Positions 24,501 through 55,801 of a DNA stretch of 64,000 bases are shown piece by piece (positions within the stretch are counted from its first letter, which is position 1; each line of letters starts with the position of its first letter). A program made the position numbers and the translations under genes. Source of the DNA: Strix aluco (Eukaryota; Chordata; Aves; Strigiformes; Strigidae); the NCBI RefSeq assembly GCF_031877795.1, contig NC_133958.1, forward strand, positions 1,240,001 through 1,304,000, read 5' to 3'. The notes under the pieces are model-generated. The model searched no databases. It was not told the origin of the DNA and saw only the letters and a program-made list of their open reading frames with translations.

Positions 24501-25983
24501 TCTGGTGGAGTTGGGAACGGTCAGGGTGAGGTTCATGGTGGGGCTGGAGGAGCTTCAAGAGCTTTTCCAACCCAGATGATTCTGGGATTTTTTGCCTCCT
24601 TTGGTGCCCACGCTCCCACCCGCAGAGCGAGCCCCGGGGGAGCCCGGCCGAGGGCTCCTTCTGGGTTAGCAAAATGCGACGTGGCAGCGCTGTGATGCCA
24701 GGAGCCCCGGCCTTAGGCTCTGCTGGGCAAGGGCCTCTTCATCTGACGGGTCCCCTGGGCTCTCAGCTCCTGGGTGGCTGCAGACGAGCCAGCCCGGCTC
24801 TCTGGGCCCTGGACCGTGTTGCTGCTGCTGCTGCATCGGCCGTGTGGCCCCAGGCTGGCACTGTCTGCGCAGAGGATGCCTGTCCCAGCCTCAGGCTGTG
24901 GCACGGGCCGAGGTTTCAGCCATTCGGCCCAGAGGCCGGAGCAGGGGCTGCGAAGGGCCACGGCAGAGTTGTGCAAAACCCTCAGACCACCGAGGGAGGA
25001 AGGGACGAGCGCTTCTCCCCCTCCGCCAGCCATGGAGGGGGCTCGGTCGGTGGCTGCCGCGGAGGTGTGGGGCAGGTGGGGGGTAACACGTCCCAGGGAC
25101 AGGACAGGGGCTCCTCTCCCCACTCTCTGACCCACACCTCGTCCTCAGATCAACCTGAACAAAGGAGACGAGTACTGGTGGAACGCCATCCTGGAGGGCG
25201 AGGAGCAGATCGACATCGACAAGATCAACAAGGAGCGCTCCATGGCCACGGTGGACGAGGAGGAGCACGCCGTGCTGGACCGCCTCACCTTCGACTACCA
25301 CCAGAAGCTGCAGGGCAAGCCCCAGAGCCACGAGCTGGTAAGTGCTAGCCACCCTGCGCCATCAGCCCAGCCTTGCCCTGCCACGTGCCCTCTGGCTCCT
25401 CCGTGGGTCCCATCTCCCGTAAAAGGGCTGCAGCGTGGGGCAGCTCCGCAGCTCTGCTCCGTCTCAGAGCTCCTCCTCACCCAGAGGCCCCCCCATCTCC
25501 ATTTTGGGGGGGTGAGATTCTGCTAGTCGCTGTCTTTTGCCCGCACGCTCCCATCTTCCGCCTGTGAGCCCAGACCGCGCTGTGCTGGTCCCGCGTCCCC
25601 GCGCCTCCCCCCGTTGGCCCATTCCTGGGCGGGCGAGAGGAGGGTGGGTGAAGCAGGGCGGTGGTTGTGCGCCCTTGGAAATCGCTGCTGTTGTCACGCA
25701 GAGCGGAGGAGGGGTGCCCATTGCTGAACCCCACGACACCCTGCGATGCATCGGGGGGGCCGTGCAGCCTTGACACCTGCGGGCTGAGCCCATGTCCTCC
25801 GCTGGGGTGGTGGGGAGGGCGAGGCGGGGGGGGTCAGCCGCGGCCTGACGGGAGCCTGTGGCCTCTTTGCAGAAGGTGCACGAGATGCTGAAGAAGGGCT
25901 GGGACACCGAGGGCTCCCCCTTCCGCGGCCAGAAATTCGACCCCTCCATGTTCAACATCTCCCCCGGTGCCGTGCAGTTTTGA
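12433..25983 (+). CDS. NUDCD3: NUDCD3 (NudC domain-containing protein 3), C-terminal four coding exons
   Basis: NUDCD3 is an HSP90 co-chaperone of the NudC family that stabilises dynein intermediate chain and other beta-propeller clients. Four exons are seen: 12433-12565, 17203-17346, 25149-25337 and 25873-25983 (stop TGA 25981-25983). All have AG/GT borders, and together they encode about 191 residues. They match the last half of the human protein of about 361 residues: [12 protein letters not shown], then the CS (p23-like) domain with the motifs [20 protein letters not shown] and [11 protein letters not shown], then the C-terminal GSPFRG and [10 protein letters not shown]. The N-terminal half (about 170 residues with a charged coiled-coil) is not found in 1-12432 and must lie upstream of the window. 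The gene is co-oriented with CAMK2B, as in mammals. The protein is well conserved and no breaks are seen. Confidence 0.96.
12566..17202 (+). other. NUDCD3: NUDCD3 intron, nothing recognised
   Basis: 4.6 kb between two NUDCD3 coding exons. No repeats of note, no exon-like conserved frame and no RNA gene was recognised. A small AT-rich patch lies at about 16115-16145. Confidence 0.85.
17203..17346 (+). CDS. NUDCD3: NUDCD3 internal exon, core of CS domain
   Basis: 144 nt, phase 0 at both ends, acceptor tttccag and donor gtaagg. It encodes [17 protein letters not shown] through LEPGKCVL, the beta-sandwich core of the p23-like domain including the invariant WSLE turn. Confidence 0.96.
18165..18816 (+). 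mobile_element. CR1 LINE fragment 1 (subfamily A of this window)
   Basis: 5'-truncated CR1 non-LTR retrotransposon in NUDCD3 intron. The plus frame reads [14 protein letters not shown]...[18 protein letters not shown], the C-terminal end of CR1 ORF2 after the reverse transcriptase, then frame-broken sequence and the CR1 3' end with ggattctgggattctgtgat. There is no endonuclease or RT, so it is dead. It is nearly identical to the copy at 52044-52870, which extends further 5'. Confidence 0.9.
23908..24590 (+). mobile_element. CR1 LINE fragment 2 (subfamily B)
   Basis: 5'-truncated CR1 3' fragment. It has the same ORF2 C-terminal logic as fragment 1 ([19 protein letters not shown], then [20 protein letters not shown]) but with a distinct sequence shared nearly base for base with the copies at 49967, 56585 (reverse) and 60303. 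It ends agatgattctgggat. It carries several stops and is non-functional. Confidence 0.9.
25149..25337 (+). CDS. NUDCD3: NUDCD3 internal exon, end of CS domain and linker helix
   Basis: 189 nt, phase 0, acceptor gtcctcag and donor gtaagt. It encodes [19 protein letters not shown] and then the conserved [18 protein letters not shown] and [18 protein letters not shown] segment that follows the CS domain in this family. Confidence 0.97.
25338..25872 (+). other. NUDCD3: NUDCD3 last intron
   Basis: 535-base intron between the last two coding exons, donor gtaagt, acceptor ctctttgcag. Nothing else is recognised in it. Confidence 0.9.
25873..25983 (+). CDS. NUDCD3: NUDCD3 terminal coding exon with stop
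   Basis: The acceptor is ctctttgcag. It encodes [20 protein letters not shown] to [10 protein letters not shown] followed by TGA at 25981-25983. The C-terminal peptide is essentially the vertebrate consensus. Confidence 0.97.
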   Translation, partial: KVHEMLKKGWDTEGSPFRGQKFDPSMFNISPGAVQF

Positions 25984-26955
25984 CGGCGGCGAAAAGCAGC
26001 CAAGAACCGAAGTGGGGAGAGGAGAAACCCACCCGGACACCCACCCGGGACCCTCGCACCCGACGCTGGTGACCGTAACCCCCTCGCCAGCACCCTCCCA
26101 GCACCCTGCGCCGGCACTGGGCCCGGCGGTTTGAGATGCGTGCGGGGAAACCTGGCGAATGCAGATTTACGTCCCGTCACCAAGGCAACCCGAGCGGCTG
26201 GGACCCTTCTCCTCTCCTCGCCTCGCGCTGGCGACGGCTCTGTTGTTTTTCCGGAATTAGTTGGAGCTCGTTGGGTGACATAATTATTATTTCTGGTGGC
26301 TGAGGATGCTTGTTTTTGGGCTTCTGGGGGTGCAGATCCCTCCACGCCCTGGCAGTGGGGCTGTGCTCTCTGCAGCTCCGGGTATGGGGGGGCACATGGG
26401 GGGAGAGCCTGCCCCTGCCTGTACCCTGCCTGCCTGGCACCCCCACCTCCCCTTGCCGGGCCCTGCTCTGGGGTCTCCAGTGCTGCGGGGGGGGGGTTCT
26501 CCCGGGTTCACCCCACTTCAGTCCATCACTGACAGGGTCTAGGGGTACACCGGAGCCCCCCAGCCAGCCCCCGGGGTTTGCTTCCCCCCTTCCTCTGGGG
26601 GGTGGGCAGGGAGCAGTGGGGCTGTCACCCACAACACCACGGCGGGGGGGGAGGGTCCAGGCTATGCTTGGGGGTCCTTGCAGGGGGCTACAGGCCCAGC
26701 CCTCATGGCCACCACCCCCCCATACCAGTGGGCAGTAGCCCCAGAAGTGGGGCTTCCCCAGCATGGCACGTTGGGGGCTGGGAGGGGGGGACATGGGAGC
26801 CCTGGGGTCCCCCCCAGGCCCAGCCTGACTCGTGCAGCTTCCCAGCAGCCCCCACCCTGGGGCGCGTGGGCTGGGGGTCCCCGGCCATCACCTCGTGCCC
26901 CCCCACGCCCCCCTCACCTGATCCCCTTGGTTTGCAATAAACACGTTTCTCGAGC
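25984..26955 (+). other. NUDCD3: NUDCD3 3' UTR
   Basis: Non-coding sequence between the stop and the AATAAA at 26936-26941; cleavage is expected shortly after. It includes an AT-rich island at about 26235-26300 in otherwise GC-rich DNA and an RFX-type X-box at 26176-26189. The 3' end is inferred from the hexamer only. Confidence 0.8.
26936..26941 (+). terminator. NUDCD3: NUDCD3 poly(A) signal
   Basis: Canonical AATAAA about 950 bases after the NUDCD3 stop, followed by GT-rich sequence; the only canonical hexamer found between the stop and CAMK2B. Confidence 0.8.
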
Positions 26956-27124
26956 GTGGGGCCTGCGAGTGATTCGGTGCCACCGCCCCGGGGGGACACG
27001 TGTGCCCTGACCCCCCCAACTCCACCACACTTAAGGGGTGGGGACAGGGACACCTGAGGGGGACATCTGCAGGTGGCTGGGGGAGCCCCGGGGGCAGGGT
27101 CCCACCCTCACCATGGTGGGTGCT

Positions 27125-27269
27125 GGATCTTGGGGTCCTTGGGGGTGGATGTGGGATCCCTGGGTGGGGCTGGATCTTGGGGTCCCTTGGGGGGGGGATG
27201 TGGGATCCCTGGGTGGGGCTGGATCTTGGGGTCCCTTGTGGGGGTGGATGTGGGATCCCTGGGTGAGGG
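27125..27269 (+). repeat. Three copies of a ~48-bp tandem repeat
   Basis: Three near-identical units beginning ggatcttggggtcc and containing gtgggatccctgggt at about 27125, 27172 and 27221, in the NUDCD3-CAMK2B intergenic interval. Confidence 0.9.
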
Positions 27270-28179
27270 CCCTGGATCGGGTGGGGTGGGCACCAGCTGC
27301 CCGGTGTTTTTTTTGGGGGTGCCGACCTCGGGGTCTCGCCCCACTGCTCCCCACCTCCCTGTGTCCCCCCCCCGCCATCTCCACGGCGCCGGGCGCCGAA
27401 ATCTCTCGCTGGCGATGCACAAATAGAAGCGGGCTCGGCGCAGGCCCCCACGGCCGCCCACGGTCCCCATGGCAACGGCAGCGCCAGCCGCCAGCCGCCC
27501 ACCCGCGCTCGCCCCGCGCCCCGGGGTGGGCACCCGCCTGCCCGCGCCCCCCCCACGCCACCCACCCACCCGTGACGTGTGTCCACGGGGAGGGGGGGGG
27601 GGGGGAAGGACCCCCCGTGTCCCAGCACTCCGGCCAGGCCCTGGGGCTGCTCGTGGCCTCTTGTGTGTCCCCCACCCAAAAAAAAAAGCGCCCCCCCCCC
27701 CCCCCAGCAAGCTTCTGGCATTGGGGGGCTTCAAGGTGCCCTTGGGGGAGGTGGGGGGGGGAGATTTTTGCCCCCTCAGCCCCCTCCTGGGTGTTTTGCT
27801 TGGCGGGGGGGGTTGGAGCCTGGAGGGGTTGTTTGGGGTGACATTGGTGCAGGGGAGGGGGATTGGGGGGGGGGGGGCATAAGGGGGGTATCCCCGGGGG
27901 GGTGCAGTGAGGGTGGCAGAGGGGGTGGATGTGGGGTTCTCAGGGTGGGGGGGCGTCTGGATATTGGGGTGTTTGGAGGGGAGAGTGTGGGATCCCTGGG
28001 GAGGGGATTTGGGGTCCTTGGGGGGGATGTGAGATCCCTGGAGGGGTCGGGATATGGGGGTCTTTTGGGGGGGGTGGATGTGGGGGGGGGGATTTGGGAT
28101 AAAGGGGTCTCGGGGGTGCATCTGGGTATGGGAGAAAGGAGGATCCCCGCGGGGTCCTGGGGGGGTCCAGCCCCGGGCG

Positions 28180-28404
28180 GGGGGGGGGGGATGCGGCTGA
28201 GAACCGGCGTGTGGGGGCGATCCGGGGGGGGGGGGGGGGGGGGGGGCGGGGGCAGGGTGGTCCCCGACGCGGGGGCAGGTCCGAGGCGGGGGGGTACCCC
28301 GGGGAACGGGGGGGCTGGGGGGGGGGGGGGGGGGGGATCCCAGCCGGGGCGCGGGGGGCGGCGGGGGCTGTCCCGGGCTGGTGCCTCCCCCGGCCGGTGC
28401 CTCA
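28180..28404 (+). repeat. Poly(G)-rich, G4-prone tract abutting the gap
   Basis: Runs of up to 18 or more G at 28225-28246 and 28317-28335 immediately left of the N gap. Such tracts are hard to sequence and probably caused the gap. Confidence 0.85.
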
Positions 28405-28604
28405 NNNNNNNNNNNNNNNNNNNNNNNNNNNNNNNNNNNNNNNNNNNNNNNNNNNNNNNNNNNNNNNNNNNNNNNNNNNNNNNNNNNNNNNNNNNNNNNN
28501 NNNNNNNNNNNNNNNNNNNNNNNNNNNNNNNNNNNNNNNNNNNNNNNNNNNNNNNNNNNNNNNNNNNNNNNNNNNNNNNNNNNNNNNNNNNNNNNNNNNN
28601 NNNN
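28405..28604. other. Assembly gap (200 N)
   Basis: Exactly 200 N, a typical placeholder for unknown length. CAMK2B exon 1 (start codon, first ~22 residues) is absent from both flanks and most probably lies here. Confidence 0.98.
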
Positions 28605-28607
28605 TAG

Positions 28608-51998
<23,391 letters not shown>

Positions 51999-52925
51999 GT
52001 GAGCGCCGGGGATTGGGGTTTGAGGGAGTGGGGGGGTGTTATTGAGAGACCTGGATAGGTTGGATCGGTGGCCAACGTCAACGGGATGAGCTTCAACAAG
52101 GGCAAGTGCCAGGTCCTGCCCTTGGGCCACAACAACCCCCTGCGTGGCTACAGGCTTGGGGAGGGGTGGCTGGAGCTGTCTGGGAGAGACGGGTCTGGGG
52201 GTTCTAATTGACAAGCAGCTGACCATGAGCCAGCAGTGTGCCCAGGGGGCCAAGAAAGCCAACGGCCTCCTGGCTTGTATCAGCACTAGTGTGACCAGCA
52301 GAAGCAGGGAGGTGACAGTCCCCCTGTGCTCTGCACTGGTGAGGCCACACCTGGAGGGTTGTGTCCAGTTTTGGGCACCTCAATCCGAGAGAGATCTCGA
52401 GGGGCTGGAGCGAGGGCAGAGGAGGGCAACGAGGTGGGGAAGGGCCTGGAGAATAAATCCTGTGAGGAGCGACTGAAGGAGCTGGGACTGTTCAGTGTGA
52501 GGAGGAGAAGGGGAGGGGAGACCTCATCACTCTCTACAGCTCCCTGAAAGGACGTTGTGGAGAGGTTGGTGCTGGTCTCTGCTCCCAGGGAATTAGTGAC
52601 AGAACAAGAGGGAACGGCTTTAAACTGCAACAGGGGAGGGTCAGACTGGACAGGAGGGAAAAATGTTTCCCTGACAGAGTGGTCAGAGAGTGGAATAGGC
52701 TGCCCAGGGAGGGGGTGGAGTCCCCACCCCTGGGGGTGTTTAAGGGCCGTTTGGATGAGCTGTGGGGGGATGTGGGGTAGGGGAGAACTTTGTAGAGTCG
52801 GGCTGAGGGTTGGACTCGATGATCCCGAGGGGCTTTTCCAGCCTGAAGGATTCTGGGATTCTGTGATTCTATTGGGGTGCCCTGGTTCTGGCTTACCGGC
52901 AGCGGGGGGTCCCCCATCCCCGCAG
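51999..52925 (+). other. CAMK2B: CAMK2B 3' UTR intron, ~90% CR1
   Basis: 927-base intron, donor gtgagc, acceptor ccccgcag. Without the CR1 at 52044-52870 it would be only about 100 bases. Confidence 0.75.
52044..52870 (+). mobile_element. CR1 LINE fragment 4 (subfamily A) in CAMK2B 3' UTR intron
   Basis: Longest CR1 copy in the window. It begins near gacctggataggttggatcg and runs through [19 protein letters not shown] to the 3' end ggattctgggattctgtgattct. It lies wholly within the intron 51999-52925. Sequence from about 52215 onward is nearly identical to fragment 1. Confidence 0.9.
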
Positions 52926-53074
52926 AGCTGGCGGTGGCTGTCCTGGTTCCAAGCCCGACGGAGACGGCGATGGGAGCCGAGCCGGCAGCCGGAGCTGCGG
53001 CCCCGAAGCACGCGTCCGCATGCCTGTCCCCCCTCCGCCCCGGCCCCTGCTCCTCCCCCCCTCCAGTGCCTGTG

Positions 53075-53220
53075 TTTGCAGAAAACAAAAAGACAAAAAA
53101 AAAAAAAAAAAAAAAAGCCAAAACAATGACAACAACAACAAAAAAGTGGAAAAAAAAAAAAAGGGAAAAAAAAAAAAACAAACCAAACCACAAACCCCAA
53201 CCAAACACGCACCCAAAAAC
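53075..53220 (+). repeat. CAMK2B: A-rich tract in CAMK2B 3' UTR
   Basis: Three long A runs (up to 23 A) interspersed with caa/gaa, followed by aaccaaacc-type sequence. It could prime oligo-dT internally and mimic a poly(A) tail in cDNA. Confidence 0.9.
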
Positions 53221-53465
53221 CAACCCAGCCGCTCGGCCACAGGCAGGGGAGGCTGGGGGGGATGCCCCCGCGGCCAGACCCCCCCCCTCTCTGCCCATCG
53301 CCACCTGGGGGGGGGTAGGGGTGTCTCCCGGCTGGCAGGGGGGGGTGGTGGTGGCGGGGGGGGTCCCAGCCCCCCCCTCCCCGGCTGTGCTTGTGGCGTT
53401 TCGCTGTTGCTGGTGGTGGATGTTGTTCTTTGGACTCCGCTTTCGCTCTTTTCCCTCCCGGTCCC

Positions 53466-53473
53466 TGTACATA
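53466..53473 (+). promoter_or_regulatory. CAMK2B: Pumilio-type element in CAMK2B 3' UTR
   Basis: TGTACATA fits the Pumilio UGUANAUA consensus and is followed within 15 bases by tttattttt. It lies in a locally AT-rich island of a GC-rich UTR, as expected of a retained regulatory site. Confidence 0.55.
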
Positions 53474-54695
53474 GAGAGAGCTCTTTATTTTTGAATTCCC
53501 ACGGGGATCCCCGGCCACGGGGGTGCTGCGGGCTTGGGGGGCTGCCGGGTGGTAAACGGGATGGGGGGACGATGAGGGGGGGGTAAGCGGGGAACGACAC
53601 ACCCCCCCCCCAAAAAAGTCTGGAGTTGGCCCTGGAGCGATGCCCGCAGGGGACCCAGGCTGATCCCGGGCGCTGCTGGGGCAGGGAAGGGGCGGGGGGG
53701 GTACGGTGGGTGCCTTTACAGGGGGGTCCCTCAGCAGACACCCCCGTGCCCCCATCCCGGTGACAAAGACGGGGACACCCAGCACCTCGTTTCCCCCTCC
53801 CCGGGCAGGCGGGGGGCTGGGTGCCGGCTCTGGGTGCTGGCGGGTTTTGGCAGGGGTGCTGGGGTTGGGGGAGGGCGGGGATGTGGGTGCCATGGGGGGG
53901 CGGGGGGGGGGGCAGGTTGGCCGGGGAGGGGCAGGGGGGGCTGCAGCCCAGGCGGCGGGGATCAGGGTGGGGGGATCGGGGCGATCCAGCCAGCACTGAC
54001 GCAGCATCGAAAGCACTTTAGACTAAGAGAACGGGTCTCTTAGGGGGCACAGGCTGCTCTGCCGGGGGACCCCCCCCAACCGCTCCCCCCCCCCCCAGGG
54101 GCACCGGCCAGCGCTCCCGGCTCCGGCCGAGGGCGTTCGCTCCCCTCCTGCACCCCCGGCCAGCGCTCAGGGGGACCCCGTCTGCCCCCGACTCCTCTTC
54201 CCCGGGGGAGGCATCACCCCACTCCGGGCGCTCTCCGGCTCGGCCACGCGTTTTTTTTCCCCGGGGTTTCCCTTCGTCCATCTCCACGTCCGGAGGCGCC
54301 GTGTGTTGCTGGGGGCTGTTTTTGGCTGGGGGGGGGGGTGTGTGTAAGGGGGGGGCGGGGTGTGTGGGGCGGGAGGGCCGGGGGATATTTTTTTTTTTTT
54401 AAATTATTATCTTTTTCTTTCTGCATGCCCTTTGCGCGGGAGCAAACCTCGGGCGCTAACGCTGTATGTCGAGGAGCTGAGCTGAGCTGTTACTGTCCCA
54501 CGAATGCTGGTGGATCGTTGCCAAATTTTTCTCTTCTCCTCCCCTTTTCTCTCATTCTTTTTCCGTCCCACCCCCCCACCCCACACCCCCGGCATATTTC
54601 CCCCCCCCCACCCCCCAACCCCTTCGTCTTTTCTTTCTGAGCCTTGTAAGTGTAAAAGATGACTCTGATTTCGTTTTTGTCTCGGGAAAACTGCA

Positions 54696-54701
54696 AATAA
54701 A
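54696..54701 (+). terminator. CAMK2B: CAMK2B poly(A) signal
   Basis: AATAAA in ctgcaaataaattatgag, followed at 54724-54739 by a genomic run of A. Confidence 0.85.
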
Positions 54702-54720
54702 TTATGAGGAAAAACAACTG

Positions 54721-54859
54721 ACCAAAAAAAAAAAAAAAAGTAGCTGGAGGGAGGTGGTTGAGTGAATCTGCACCCACCCGGGTGCCCGTGGGGGTGCCCA
54801 GTCCCAGCGCTGGCCCAATTCCCCCCCCAGGAAGCCACAAAGAGAGTCAGAGCCGGGCT
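54721..54859. other. Convergent CAMK2B/YKT6 3' boundary
   Basis: About 140 bases between the CAMK2B cleavage region and the likely YKT6 3' end. It includes the A run 54724-54739. No other feature was seen. Confidence 0.6.
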
Positions 54860-55765
54860 ACAACTGCCAAAGACGACTTTATCCCTGTGGCCAGGGGCAC
54901 AGAGAAGACACCAACCACTGTTACAGCCTCAAGCGAAAGTTTTTGCCCTTCCCAAGGAGGAAGAGGAGGCAGTGGGGGCTGCTGGGCACCCCCCCCAGCC
55001 AGCCAGGAGCAGGGGAGGGGCGGGGGGGGGGTCTCCAAGCTGCAGGGAACCCCCCACCCCGGCCACCCCCCTCCCCACAGGGACCGGAGCACTGGGGGTG
55101 GTTTCCACAGCCCCACACAGCACAATGGGGGGCACTCGGGGGATCAGGGGGGGCTGTGGGCTGCCCAAGCCCCCCCCCCCTTCCCACCCCAGCTTGGCTC
55201 CTTCCCACATCGCCCCCCAGAAGCAAAGAAACCCCCTTCCCCGGGGCGGGGGGACAGGGGCCACAGCATCCAGTTCACCGGCGACAACCCCCCAGCAGAG
55301 AAAGCGCCTCTTCTTCCCTTCCCCCCACCCCTCCCCACCCCCCCAGGCTCACTCTTAGGACACAAATACATAAAAGCCCCCCCCCCAGCTCCCCCCAGCT
55401 CCTCTCTCCCGCCCCCCCCCGGGACACCGAGGCGCTGGCTAGTGTTAACGGGTGCAAAGGCAGAGGGGGGGGCACGTGGCCGGGCGGCCCGTGGTCCAAA
55501 CCACCCTCGGGAAAAATGAGGGCAGGGGGTCTCCGGTGCTCCCCCCACCCCACAGGTGCCAGCTCGAGGCCAGCGTGGGCCCCCCCTCGAGATGAAAATC
55601 AAATCACAGAAGCCCACAGCACCGAGGCCGCCCAGCCCCGGGCCCCGCAGCGCAGCCCAGGCCCGGGAACCCCCCCTGGGCTGCTTCTTTCTGTCCTGGG
55701 CACGGTCGAGGGCCGAAGGGGGGTGAAGGCCTGGTGGTCCGGAGCAGGAGACCCCGGGCTTCGCG
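54860..55765 (-). other. YKT6: YKT6 3' UTR
   Basis: About 900 bases on the minus strand from the stop to a GATAAA hexamer (complement of 54878-54883). No AATAAA was found in the interval, so the 3' end is approximate. Confidence 0.6.
54878..54883 (-). terminator. YKT6: Possible YKT6 poly(A) signal (GATAAA variant)
   Basis: Plus-strand tttatc reads GATAAA on the minus strand, a weak variant hexamer and the best candidate downstream of the YKT6 stop. Confidence 0.45.
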
Positions 55766-55801
55766 TCACATGATTTCACAGCAGGAATTCTGCTTTCGGG
55801 C
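55766..55801 (-). CDS. YKT6: YKT6 last coding exon: lipidation box
   Basis: 36 nt on the minus strand. The acceptor is tcttcccag. It encodes [11 protein letters not shown] and TGA at 55768-55766. The two cysteines and terminal CEIM form the dual lipidation motif. Confidence 0.96.
   Translation of the reverse strand, partial: ARKQNSCCEIM

Larger units (their letters stand above)
17347..25148 (+). other. NUDCD3: NUDCD3 intron carrying two CR1 copies
   Basis: 7.8 kb intron. It holds CR1 fragments at about 18165-18816 and 23908-24590, and AT-rich islands at about 22540-22680 and 23340-23650 that stand out from the GC-rich background. No coding exon was seen in it. Confidence 0.85.
26956..28404. 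promoter_or_regulatory. CAMK2B: NUDCD3-CAMK2B intergenic interval, putative CAMK2B promoter
   Basis: 1.45 kb between the NUDCD3 poly(A) region and the assembly gap that probably holds CAMK2B exon 1. It is CpG- and G-rich, with poly(G) runs at about 27590-27606, 27860-27880 and 28180-28340. It holds an X-box-like GTCCCCATGGCAAC at 27463-27476 and a CRE-like GTGACGTG at about 27572. No coding exon is seen. The promoter role is inferred from position and composition. Confidence 0.55.
52926..54720 (+). other. CAMK2B: CAMK2B terminal non-coding exon (3' UTR)
   Basis: Acceptor tcccccatccccgcag ending at 52925, and poly(A) signal AATAAA at 54696-54701. It contains an A-rich tract at about 53075-53220, a Pumilio-type TGTACATA at 53466-53473 next to tttattttt, and G/C-rich low-complexity stretches. 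The UTR exon is inferred from splice signals and the hexamer. Confidence 0.75.
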
